Positions 5,995 through 12,473 of a DNA stretch of 12,497 nucleotides are shown one piece after another (position 1 is the first letter of the stretch; each line of letters opens with the position of its first letter). The stretch covers positions 1-12,497 of the forward strand of contig MVQS01000262.1 in assembly GCA_002067855.1 (NCBI GenBank), written 5' to 3'. The notes under the pieces are model-generated. The model was given only the letters and a program-made list of their open reading frames with translations. It ran no database searches and was not told the DNA's origin. The DNA is from Syntrophaceae bacterium PtaB.Bin038. GTDB lineage: Bacteria; Desulfobacterota; Syntrophia; Syntrophales; UBA2192. The position numbers and the translations under genes are program-made.

Positions 5995-6759
5995 TCATGC
6001 GGGCCCGGGTGTCGCCTGCTGCAGGCGGCGGCGGATGATGCCCGCCACGTGGGCGGCCCAGAGGGAATAGGCCCGCGCCCCGGGGTGAAACCCGTCGGCC
6101 GCCATGGTCCCCGGCTCCACGGGGAAGTCCGGCGCCGCGAATTCGCAGACCTCGCAGGAGCGCGCAAGCGCCTTCAGCGCCCCGTTGAACCGCTTCGCCC
6201 TCTCGCCGAGGTACCACCGCAACGGCTGGGGGAGGGCCGGAAAGAGATGCATCGGGGGAACGCCCGACAGGATGATATGCCGCGCGTGGAACTTTGACCG
6301 GAGCAACTCCGCGATGCGGCCCTGTTGACCGATCCATGCCCCCAGTTCCGTCCCGTGCGTGACATCATTGACCCCGATCGACGTGACGACTGCGTCAAAC
6401 CGCTCCGGCGGAGCCGCCTCGAGCATGGACGCGATGTCCCTCGCCCTGTTCCCCGTCTGCGCCATCAGCTTCCAGGAGACAAGGAACGACTCGCCGAGCG
6501 CGGCGGCCAGCCGCCCCGACAGGGCCTCGTCCTGCGTCGCCACGCCGACGCCCGCCGCCGCGGAATCGCCGAGAATAAGCAGGCGCAACGGCGGCCCGGA
6601 GCCCTGCACGCCGCAGCGCCCGCCGGAGGGCTCGGGCAGCCGGGGCGTCACGCACCGGACGTAGAGCCCCTGGGCGATGAACACGGGGGCAAGTGCGATT
6701 GCGGCCGCGCGGTGGCCCGGCGACCGCGGAGTCTCTTCCCTTCCGTCATTTCCCGGCAA
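5995..6759 (-). CDS. SGNH/GDSL-type hydrolase, membrane-anchored or secreted
   Basis: This 254-residue esterase-type protein carries all SGNH blocks: LLILGDSAAAG with nucleophile Ser66, Gly103 in QTGNRA, Asn131 in GVNDV, and Asp222/His225 in DGFHPG. A hydrophobic N-terminal segment (residues about 18-35, AAAIALAPVFIAQGLYV) before the catalytic domain suggests a membrane anchor or uncleaved signal. The start appears to be TTG at 6759, served by GGAGGA five bases upstream inside the preceding gene. The two genes therefore overlap by 14 bases, implying translational coupling. The ATG at 6749, which overlaps the upstream TGA, is in a different frame and does not lead into this protein. It probably hydrolyses an ester (lipid, acyl or acetyl-sugar); the substrate is unknown. 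Its stop faces the gene ending at 5928, with a small CCCGA/TCGGG hairpin (5947-5962) between them. Confidence 0.88.
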   Translation of the reverse strand: MPGNDGREETPRSPGHRAAAIALAPVFIAQGLYVRCVTPRLPEPSGGRCGVQGSGPPLRLLILGDSAAAGVGVATQDEALSGRLAAALGESFLVSWKLMAQTGNRARDIASMLEAAPPERFDAVVTSIGVNDVTHGTELGAWIGQQGRIAELLRSKFHARHIILSGVPPMHLFPALPQPLRWYLGERAKRFNGALKALARSCEVCEFAAPDFPVEPGTMAADGFHPGARAYSLWAAHVAGIIRRRLQQATPGPA

Positions 6760-7441
6760 GGGTCTCCTCCAGCCATCGGATCGACGTATTCACGATGCGG
6801 GCGAAGACATCGGGCTGCGGAACGCCCGCGGCCCTCGGGAGCTCGAAGGAATGATCGCCCCCTTCGACAATCTCCAGCTCCCAGGGGGCCGTGACCTTTC
6901 CGAGGACGCCCCGCAGGGTCGCCACGTCGCAGAGGCGGTCCCGCGTGCCGGCAAAGAAGAGCATCGGGACCCCGACGCGGTACAGGTGGGCATCGCGAAG
7001 CCGCGACGGGTCGCCTTCCGGGTGGAGGGGATAGCCCAGGAAGATGAGGCCGTCCACCGGCAGTGTTCCATCGGAGGCCATCTGGGATGCGATCCGCCCG
7101 CCCATGGACTTGCCGGCGGCGACGATGCGTGCCGCATGCACACCGGATTCCTCCCGGAAGACCCGGAAGGCGGCCGCCCATGCCTTCTCCAGCTTCGCGG
7201 GCGGGTCGGGCAGCTTGAGCCCCTTTTCCTTGTACGGGAAATTGAACCGCATCGCCGGGTAGCCCGCCCCGGCGAGGCCGTCGGCGAAGGAGGCAAGCAG
7301 CGGGTGCTCCATGTCGTTGCCGGCGCCGTGGGCGACGATCACGCCCGTACCGCGCATCCCTGCCCGGTCGGTCGGAAGGGTCAGCACGGCCGACACGGCC
7401 TCGCCCTCCGCCAGGGGAACGGCCCATCTTCGCCTGTCCAA
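6746..7441 (-). CDS. Alpha/beta hydrolase (KANL3/Tex30-like, dienelactone-hydrolase type)
   Basis: A 231-residue alpha/beta hydrolase. The oxyanion region VIVAHGAGNDMEHPLL follows the first strands, the nucleophile elbow is AAGKSMGGR (Ser112), the acid is in FFAGTRDRL (Asp168) and the histidine is in EGGDHSF (His197). The small size and GAGNDM motif fit the COG3571/Tex30 group. The start is taken as TTG at 7441, because AGGAGG lies exactly six bases upstream. An upstream ATG at 7486 lacks a ribosome site and adds a basic, unconserved-looking tail. The protein is probably a cytoplasmic esterase or thioesterase of unknown substrate. It is the first gene of a two-gene operon with the SGNH hydrolase, whose TTG start lies within its last codons. 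It is divergent from the gene at 7532. Confidence 0.86.
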   Translation of the reverse strand: MDRRRWAVPLAEGEAVSAVLTLPTDRAGMRGTGVIVAHGAGNDMEHPLLASFADGLAGAGYPAMRFNFPYKEKGLKLPDPPAKLEKAWAAAFRVFREESGVHAARIVAAGKSMGGRIASQMASDGTLPVDGLIFLGYPLHPEGDPSRLRDAHLYRVGVPMLFFAGTRDRLCDVATLRGVLGKVTAPWELEIVEGGDHSFELPRAAGVPQPDVFARIVNTSIRWLEETLAGK

Positions 7442-7500
7442 GGCATGCCTCCTCGAACCGGTCCCCTCGCGCCGACAGGATCGCATGGGACCGCGGGAAA

Positions 7501-7509
7501 TGGTATGAT
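7501..7509 (+). promoter_or_regulatory. Extended -10 promoter for the gene at 7532
   Basis: TGGTATGAT combines the extended TGn element (7501-7503) with TATGAT (7504-7509), five of six to the -10 consensus. No -35 match is seen at 16-18 bases upstream, which is acceptable for an extended -10. Transcription would begin near 7516, leaving a leader of only about 16 bases that contains the ribosome site. Confidence 0.55.
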
Positions 7510-7531
7510 TACACGATGAAGGAGGTGAGCC

Positions 7532-7963
7532 ATGACGCGCATCGCGACGTTGCACCCGCCCGAAATGAAACACCGGGGCAAGCACGTGCCGTCGATGCTG
7601 ATCCTGGGCCCGCTCGGGCCGATGCGCAAGGAGATGATCCCGGCGCTGTTCCGCATCGCCGGCGATCACGAAATCCGCCACGTCGACATCACGCAATCGC
7701 CGGACGCCCTGGACTCCGAGCGGCTCAAGGGCTACGCGCTCATCTTCGTGGCCTTCGACTACTACAGGGACCACGAGGCGTTCTTCTCCCTGCTGCCGGA
7801 GTCCCTGCGCAGCCGGATCACCGTCCTGGCCCGGCCCTCGGACTTCCCCTCGGTGTCGGGGGAGCTCCGGTGCGCCTGCTTCTGCTCGGGGCTCAAGGCC
7901 CTGCTGCCGCGGGAGGAGGCGCAGGTCCTCGATCACCGGCATCCCCCCGAGGATACCGGATAG
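7532..7963 (+). CDS. Hypothetical protein with C-x-C-x-C motif (143 aa)
   Basis: I do not recognise this family. It has an excellent ribosome site (AAGGAGGTG) before the ATG at 7532 and an extended -10 just upstream. The 143-residue product has a Rossmann/flavodoxin-like alternation: strand SMLILGPLG, a helix RKEMIPALFRIAG, strand IRHVDIT, strand YALIFVAFDYY, helix HEAFFSLLPESL, strand SRITVLARPSDFP. It ends with a cysteine cluster, LRCACFCSGLKALL (Cys114, 116, 118), that could bind metal or act in redox chemistry (inference). There is no signal peptide. Its stop is 19 bases from the stop of the minus-strand gene at 7983, and it is divergent from the hydrolase operon. Most likely it is a single-gene transcription unit. 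Confidence 0.75.
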   Translation: MTRIATLHPPEMKHRGKHVPSMLILGPLGPMRKEMIPALFRIAGDHEIRHVDITQSPDALDSERLKGYALIFVAFDYYRDHEAFFSLLPESLRSRITVLARPSDFPSVSGELRCACFCSGLKALLPREEAQVLDHRHPPEDTG

Positions 7964-7982
7964 TCTCCCGGCGGAAAGGGGC

Positions 7983-8972
7983 TCAGGGAGGATCGTCCCG
8001 CGGGGGCGATCCCGCATCTTCCAGAAGGTAAGAGAAGATCAGGGGGGCCACGATGGTTGCGTCCGACTCGATGATGAATCGTGGGGTATCCGGGTTCAGT
8101 TTCCCCCACGTGATCTTCTCGTTCGGCACGGCTCCCGAATAGGACCCGTAGCTCGTGGTGGAATCGCTGATCTGGCAGAAGTATCCCCATGCGGGGGTTT
8201 CACGCATTTTCAGGTCCTCCCGGATCAGCGGAACGACACAGATGGGAAAGTCCCCCGCAATGCCGCCCCCGATCTGGAAAAACCCGAGGGGGCCGTCCTG
8301 TGCCGCACGCGTGTACCAGCGGACCAGCTCCATCATGTACTCCATGCCGGAGCGCACGGTATGGACATTCTTCACCACGCCCCGGAGGCACAGCGAGGCG
8401 AAGGCATTCCCCATCGACGAATCCTCCCAGCCGGGCACGAATATCGGGAGATCCGCATCGCAGGCGGCCACGACCCAGCTGTCCGCCGGATCGGCATGAC
8501 ACAGCGCATCCCGGTGATCGCGGACCAGGCGATAGCAGAACTCGTGGGGGAAGAATCGTCTGCCCTGCCGGTCGCAATCCATCCAGTCCCGGGCCAAGAG
8601 GTCTTCCACCTGATGCATGGCTTCCGACGAAATCGTGGTGTCCAGCACACGATGGAGTCCCCTGTCGTAGAGGTCCTTTTCCTGTTCCGGGGTGAGGGAA
8701 CGATAATCGGGCAGCTCAAGGCGTCTGGTTTCCACGAGGTTGAACAGGTCTTCCTCGAGGTTGGCTCCGGTGCACGAGACGGCGTGAATCTTTTCCTGAC
8801 GGATCATCTCGGCCAAGGAGATGCCGAGCCGCGCCGTGCTCATGGCCCCCGCGAGACTTACCAGCATGCGCCCACCCGACTCGAGAAACTCGCGATACGC
8901 CTCCGCCGCATCCAGAACCTTGCCCGCGTTGTAATGCCTGTAGTGCCGCCACATGAATCTCCGAACGCTCAC
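7983..8972 (-). CDS. Deoxyhypusine synthase-like protein (possible homospermidine synthase)
   Basis: The 329-residue protein has the full deoxyhypusine synthase layout. NAD-binding motifs are at SLAGAMSTARLG (39-50), SCTGANLEEDLFN (66-78) and IGGGIAGDFPI (234-244). The motif NEKITWGK ends in Lys291, equivalent to the lysine that forms the covalent imine intermediate in the eukaryotic enzyme. Bacteria lack eIF5A, so bacterial homologues are thought to transfer the aminobutyl group of spermidine or putrescine to another amine, giving for example homospermidine (established for some members; not shown for this one). The GTG at 8972 is used because GGAGG lies six bases upstream; an ATG six codons in (8954) also has GGAG and is an alternative. 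It stands alone, with no other polyamine gene nearby. Confidence 0.87.
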   Translation of the reverse strand: MSVRRFMWRHYRHYNAGKVLDAAEAYREFLESGGRMLVSLAGAMSTARLGISLAEMIRQEKIHAVSCTGANLEEDLFNLVETRRLELPDYRSLTPEQEKDLYDRGLHRVLDTTISSEAMHQVEDLLARDWMDCDRQGRRFFPHEFCYRLVRDHRDALCHADPADSWVVAACDADLPIFVPGWEDSSMGNAFASLCLRGVVKNVHTVRSGMEYMMELVRWYTRAAQDGPLGFFQIGGGIAGDFPICVVPLIREDLKMRETPAWGYFCQISDSTTSYGSYSGAVPNEKITWGKLNPDTPRFIIESDATIVAPLIFSYLLEDAGSPPRDDPP

Positions 8973-9400
8973 CCTCGACCTCCATCACGTGTGCGACATG
9001 CAACCAGGAACCCTCGCATCCGCCTGGCGGTACCTGCTCCGCCGTTTGAGACAATGGGGCCGCGAATCCACGATCGCCCACCTTCCAGGCGGGGCCCGCG
9101 TATGAACGTTTTCTCTTTACTCTGCACGGGAATAAATTTCAACGAAGAATGACGGTGGCCCGGAAGCAGGCCCGGGGCAGGATGCTCATTCGCCGCTATC
9201 GCGACCTGCTTCTTCAGCCGGTCGTTGTTCAGGCGGCTGAAGAGATCGCACTCCTGCTCGAATGAAGCCGGCACCGCGGGGTTCCGCCTTTCCGTATGAC
9301 TCTTCACCCGCAGCGGGACGGGCCATCTCTCGCCGGGAGACCGCAAGAAAATCGCCTGGGGGCTTCGGGTTCGGGCTCTCCGCACGCGGCGCCTTTCCGA
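8973..9400. other. Intergenic region between the DHS-like and nitrilase genes
   Basis: No gene can be supported. Minus-strand frames through 9180-9385 read smoothly for about 40 codons (near LNNDRLKKQVAIAANE) but start only from a distant GTG without a ribosome site. A 27-codon plus frame at 9182 has none either. The region holds the perfect hairpin at 9211-9243. It also holds a weak minus-strand promoter candidate for the DHS-like gene: TTGAAA at 9142-9137, a 17-base spacer, and TAAAGA at 9119-9114. Confidence 0.5.
9211..9243. repeat. Perfect 10-bp inverted repeat
   Basis: TCTTCAGCCG (9211-9220) and CGGCTGAAGA (9234-9243) are exact inverted copies around a 13-base loop, in non-coding DNA about 160 bases past the nitrilase stop. 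No U-tract follows on either strand. It may mark the 3' end of the nitrilase transcript or be a protein-binding site. Confidence 0.5.
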
Positions 9401-10342
9401 TCACGTGCCGCGCTCCAGCAGGGGCCTGAAGGTTTCAGTGTAGTACTGCCGCCCCAGCGGATTGAGGCGCTCCCAGGCCTTGAGCGCCATGGGAGGCAGC
9501 TCGTCGGTCCAGAAGGTCTCGGGGATGGGTGCCGTGGTCCCCGCGGCCCTTCCGGGCTCGATCTCGGCCGTGATGACGCCTTCGCCGTCCTCGAAGGCCA
9601 TGCGGGCCAGCACGCGGCCGGCGCCGTCGACGATCTGCGCTTCCCCCAGGTAGCGGGAGAGGTAGGGCATGCCCTCGTTGCCGGGGGTCAGGCCCTCGAA
9701 CTCGCCCGCGTGGGAGGCGTGAACGACGGGAACGCCGAGCATCCTCGCGAGATGGGCGGGAGCGTTTCTCAGCAGGTCGAGCAACCGCTCCTGGTCCCTT
9801 TTGTATTCGGGAGAGACGGGAAGGCGCAGATCCCACCAGCACGAACCGCCGACCACCAGATTCACCCGGCCCCGCAACCGGCGCGCCGTCCGGGTGCGGA
9901 CCAGTTCCCAGCACAGGGCCACGCCGACCGGACCGGCAGGCGTGCCGAGGACCCCGTCATCGGAGCCGCCGACGTAGTAGCTGTTCTCCCACATGGTGGG
10001 CTGGTCCTTGTCGTGGCGGAAGAACCGGCCGTCGGGGAAAACGAGCAGGAAGCTGTTGTAGCAGTCCCCGCCCGACCGCGCGATGAACGAGCCCCCCACG
10101 ACGCCGTCGTGCTCGCGGGCGAGCCTGCGCATGAGATCGAGGGCGGGGCCTTCCAGCGGCAGCCACGCCCCGAGCATGGCGGGCGTGAAGGCCACGGCGG
10201 AAGGGAAGAACTCGGGAAGGATGACCCACCGGGCACCCCGCCGGAAGGCTTCCCGGGCGAGCGCCTCGGCGGAGGCGAGGTTTCGGGCGACGGCACCGAC
10301 CTGTGCCCTCATCTGAACGGCAGCGACGCGCACGGGGGCCAT
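9401..10342 (-). CDS. Carbon-nitrogen hydrolase (nitrilase superfamily)
   Basis: This 313-residue protein opens with the typical VRVAAVQMRAQVGAV strand and contains the Glu-Lys-Cys catalytic set: Glu44 in WVILPEFFPS, Lys112 in RHDKDQPTMWE (with second Glu119) and Cys144 in GVALCWELVRT. These enzymes hydrolyse amides, N-carbamoyl compounds or nitriles in the cytoplasm; the branch and substrate cannot be assigned from sequence alone. The ATG at 10342 has an AAGGAGG six bases upstream. The C-terminal tail after about residue 270 (ending in YYTETFRPLLER) is longer than the core fold. It is the last gene of a minus-strand cluster with two membrane microproteins, transcribed from the promoter at 10932-10959, divergent from an ABC-transporter binding protein. 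Confidence 0.9.
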   Translation of the reverse strand: MAPVRVAAVQMRAQVGAVARNLASAEALAREAFRRGARWVILPEFFPSAVAFTPAMLGAWLPLEGPALDLMRRLAREHDGVVGGSFIARSGGDCYNSFLLVFPDGRFFRHDKDQPTMWENSYYVGGSDDGVLGTPAGPVGVALCWELVRTRTARRLRGRVNLVVGGSCWWDLRLPVSPEYKRDQERLLDLLRNAPAHLARMLGVPVVHASHAGEFEGLTPGNEGMPYLSRYLGEAQIVDGAGRVLARMAFEDGEGVITAEIEPGRAAGTTAPIPETFWTDELPPMALKAWERLNPLGRQYYTETFRPLLERGT

Positions 10343-10463
10343 ACGATCCTCCTTACCGGGCCGGACGCGGGTTGCGGCCCGGGAAGCCCGGCCTGCCCGG
10401 GTAGCGGGCTCGATGCCATGCGCCCGGCACGGACCCGGACGCGGGTGTCCTGTGCCCTTTGCC

Positions 10464-10583
10464 CTACCGGGCCTGCGAGATGAACCCGATAAACACCATC
10501 CAGAACATCAGGATGCAGGCCAGCAGCCAAAGCATCGCGTCGCTGCGCTTTCCTCCGGCATCGTTTTTCCCCCCGGCAAACAT
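10464..10583 (-). CDS. Single-pass membrane microprotein B (39 aa)
   Basis: A 39-codon ORF with a basic, glycine-rich head (MFAGGKNDAGGKRSD) followed by one hydrophobic segment, MLWLLACILMFWMVFIGFI, and a short SQAR tail. The positively charged head suggests an N-inside orientation. The ATG at 10583 has GGAGG eight bases upstream. An in-frame ATG at 10622 would add 13 acidic residues (MQDHRADEAEGAE) but lacks a close ribosome site. It lies 61 bases after microprotein A and 121 bases before the nitrilase, all on the same strand. I do not recognise the family. Small one-helix proteins of this size often serve as accessory subunits of transporters or membrane enzymes, but no partner is identifiable here. 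Confidence 0.6.
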   Translation of the reverse strand: MFAGGKNDAGGKRSDAMLWLLACILMFWMVFIGFISQAR

Positions 10584-10644
10584 CTCCGCACCCTCCGCTT
10601 CGTCCGCACGATGATCCTGCATGAAGAGCGCAAACGGGTCCTCT

Positions 10645-10767
10645 CTACCCCTGGCCGCTTCGGCTCAGCACCACCAAGGCGACCTCGAAGAGGGTGAGGC
10701 CCAGCAGCAACATGCCGATCAGGAACATGGCGACATAATCGAGGTATCGTTCGTCCCGGATGTCCAT
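10645..10767 (-). CDS. Single-pass membrane microprotein A (40 aa)
   Basis: A 40-codon ORF with a charged head (MDIRDERYLDY), one transmembrane segment, VAMFLIGMLLLGLTLFEVALVVL, and a short basic tail SRSGQG. A strong AGGAGG lies a few bases upstream of the ATG at 10767, making translation likely. It is the first gene after the minus-strand promoter at 10932-10959, with an untranslated leader of roughly 155 bases. The topology and size match microprotein B immediately downstream, although the two sequences are not obviously homologous. Function unknown; inner-membrane location is inferred from the hydrophobic segment. Confidence 0.65.
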   Translation of the reverse strand: MDIRDERYLDYVAMFLIGMLLLGLTLFEVALVVLSRSGQG

Positions 10768-10931
10768 AATCGTCCTCCTTTCCGAGGGTCTGCCGGCCCC
10801 CGCCGAAAAGGCTTCCGATCGCCCTCCCGGGCCGCGGGTGCGGATCGTGCTTCAGGAGGTCCTCAAGCTGCGCGGGGAGTCGAAACGCAATGGGAGCGTA
10901 AAACGAGAGAGTGCCGGAATGCCGTAAGAAA

Positions 10932-10959
10932 ATCATACACGCCGGTCCGCGCAAGTCAA
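10932..10959 (-). promoter_or_regulatory. Sigma70-type promoter for the microprotein-nitrilase cluster
   Basis: On the minus strand TTGACT (10959-10954) and TATGAT (10937-10932) are separated by 16 bases; each hexamer matches five of six consensus positions. Transcription would start near 10925 and run leftwards into microprotein A. It is back to back with the plus-strand promoter at 11006-11034, with about 46 bases between the two -35 boxes, so a shared operator could control both. The intervening DNA is rich in A and G tracts. The rest of the 10768-11076 gap holds no supported gene. Confidence 0.7.
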
Positions 10960-11005
10960 CCGCGAAAAAAGGGGGGAGGGTGCCCGATCGGGCAAGAAAA
11001 CCTCC

Positions 11006-11034
11006 TTGACATATAAGGATGCTTTGACTATCGT
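11006..11034 (+). promoter_or_regulatory. Sigma70-type promoter for the binding-protein gene
   Basis: There is a perfect TTGACA (11006-11011), a 17-base spacer and TATCGT (11029-11034, four of six). Transcription would start near 11041, giving a leader of about 36 bases that contains the ribosome site AAGGAGGAGG of the gene at 11077. Confidence 0.72.
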
Positions 11035-11076
11035 CCCGGTTCAGTGATGGAACGCATGAAAAGGAGGAGGTTCCCG

Positions 11077-12357
11077 ATGTTCAAGTCCCGCGTGAGATTC
11101 TGGATCGTGGCCGCCGTGGCCGTCGCCCTGATGCTGGGTGCGGCCCCGGGGCAGTCCCTGGCCCAGTCGAAGGAAAAGGTCATCAAGATCGGCACCATCT
11201 TCCCCCTGACGGGCCCCGTCGCGCTGGCCGGCCAGCGCTGCAAGGCCGCGGTGGAGACGGCCGTCGAGATCATCAACAACAAGCACCCCAACATCAAGGT
11301 CCCGCTGGCGAACCAGGCCGGTCTGCTGGGCGGCCACAAGATCGTTCTCGTGCACACCGACAGCCAGGGCAAGCCCGACGTGGGCAAAGCCGAGGCCGAG
11401 CGCCTCATCAACCAGGAGGGCGTCTGGGCTCTCATCGGCGCCTACAACAGCTCGGTGAGCGGGCCGGCGAGCCTCGTGGCCGAGCGCGCCAAGAAGATCT
11501 TCATGTGCGGGGCCTCCAGCGCCGCGTCCCTGACCCAGCGCAAGGAGATGAAGTACTTCTTCCGCACGGCGTCGACGGATGAGATCGAATCGCAGGAGTT
11601 CATCGACGTCCTGCAGTGGCTCAACAAGACCCAGAAGAACGCGGACATCAAGACTCTCGGCATCATCTACGAAAACTCCGTGTTCGGCAAGAACGCCTCC
11701 CAGCAGGCCATGAAGGCGGCGGCCGCCGGCAAGTTCCAGGTCGTGGCCGACGTGCCCTTCAACCCCGGCGCCACCAACCTCGACAGCGAAATCCAGACCC
11801 TGAAGGCCAAGAATCCCGACGCCCTCTTCGGGGCCGTCCTGGGTGCGGACTACGCCCTGATGGTCAAGACGATGAAGAAGATGAACTGGGTGCCGAAGGT
11901 GTCCCTCAACTACTGCAGCGGCTACCAGGACCCGGTGATCGCCAAGCAGCTGGGCGCCGACGCGGATTTCTTCATGGGCTCGACGGCCTACTCCCCCGAA
12001 TTCCAGAGCATGATGCCCGCCGTGGCCGAAGTGGAGAAGATCTTCAAGTCCAAGACCGGCGGCGTGCCCTACGACAGCGACAGCATTCAGGAGACGATCG
12101 CCATGCTGGTGCTCGCGCAGGCGATCGAGAAGGCCAAGAGCCTCGATCCCGCCAAGGTTGCCGAGACCCTCTACGCCAATACCTGGCCCTCCCCGCTGTC
12201 CCTGAGCGGCAAGGTGGCCTTCGTGCCGGGCGGCCAGAACAAGTACGCTCTGAGCCTCATCACCCAGCTGCAGGGCGGCAAGTACAGGAAGATCTTCCCC
12301 ACGGAGAAGGCGGACACGAAGCCCGTATTCCCCATGAAGCCGTGGGACAAGCGCTAG
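11077..12357 (+). CDS. ABC transporter periplasmic substrate-binding protein (LivK-type, Peripla_BP_6)
   Basis: A 426-residue exported protein. The ATG at 11077 is chosen because AAGGAGGAGG lies about seven bases upstream; it gives a signal peptide (MFKSRVR, hydrophobic core to about residue 21, cleavage near Ala29). The mature part starts with the hallmark KVIKIGTIFPLTGPVALAGQ of type-I leucine/amide/urea binding proteins, has GGHKIVLVHTDSQGKPDVGKAEAERLI, and continues through two lobes: VWALIGAYNSSVSGPAS at the hinge, IKTLGIIYENSVFGKN, PDALFGAVLGADYALMVKTM, and a C-terminal GKVAFVPGGQNKYAL. It delivers a ligand (branched-chain amino acid, amide, urea or aromatic acid class) to an inner-membrane ABC permease, which should be encoded downstream outside the window. 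It has its own promoter and two terminators, consistent with high expression of the binding protein relative to the permease. Confidence 0.93.
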   Translation: MFKSRVRFWIVAAVAVALMLGAAPGQSLAQSKEKVIKIGTIFPLTGPVALAGQRCKAAVETAVEIINNKHPNIKVPLANQAGLLGGHKIVLVHTDSQGKPDVGKAEAERLINQEGVWALIGAYNSSVSGPASLVAERAKKIFMCGASSAASLTQRKEMKYFFRTASTDEIESQEFIDVLQWLNKTQKNADIKTLGIIYENSVFGKNASQQAMKAAAAGKFQVVADVPFNPGATNLDSEIQTLKAKNPDALFGAVLGADYALMVKTMKKMNWVPKVSLNYCSGYQDPVIAKQLGADADFFMGSTAYSPEFQSMMPAVAEVEKIFKSKTGGVPYDSDSIQETIAMLVLAQAIEKAKSLDPAKVAETLYANTWPSPLSLSGKVAFVPGGQNKYALSLITQLQGGKYRKIFPTEKADTKPVFPMKPWDKR

Positions 12358-12389
12358 GAGAAAAAGGGGACCTTCCCCCTTTTTCCTCC
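12357..12389 (+). terminator. First hairpin after the binding-protein gene
   Basis: The purine-rich GGAGAAAAAGGGG (12357-12369) pairs with CCCCTTTTTCC (12376-12386) and following bases, with a loop of about six bases (ACCTTC). The downstream arm itself contains the five-T run. It starts at the last base of the stop codon, so it is either a terminator or an mRNA 3'-stabilising stem. Confidence 0.7.
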
Positions 12390-12411
12390 CCGAATCGCTG
12401 CGAGATGAACC

Positions 12412-12446
12412 GGTGCCGGGGGTCCCAGGGCCCCCGGCACCTTTTG
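12412..12446 (+). terminator. Second, stronger intrinsic terminator
   Basis: GGTGCCGGGGG (12412-12422) pairs perfectly with CCCCCGGCACC (12431-12441) around an eight-base loop (TCCCAGGG), followed by TTTTG. This is a textbook intrinsic terminator about 55 bases after the binding-protein stop. Confidence 0.88.
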
Positions 12447-12473
12447 TAAAAACAGAAGTTCCCGTGAGAAAAC

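Noticed and set aside
7442..8017. N-terminal extension of the alpha/beta hydrolase to position 8017
   Set aside because: It would overlap the plus-strand gene at 7532 on the opposite strand, and the TTG at 7441 has a perfectly spaced AGGAGG.
9296..10483. Plus-strand open frame of 395 codons antisense to the nitrilase
   Set aside because: Gly/Ala/Arg/Pro-biased shadow frame; the minus strand contains the catalytic Glu, Lys and Cys of the nitrilase superfamily.
10768..10925. Minus-strand frame in the leader of the microprotein cluster (reading ...FRLPAQLEDLLKHDP...)
   Set aside because: It reads smoothly for about 40 codons but has no start codon after the predicted transcription start, so it is left as untranslated leader.
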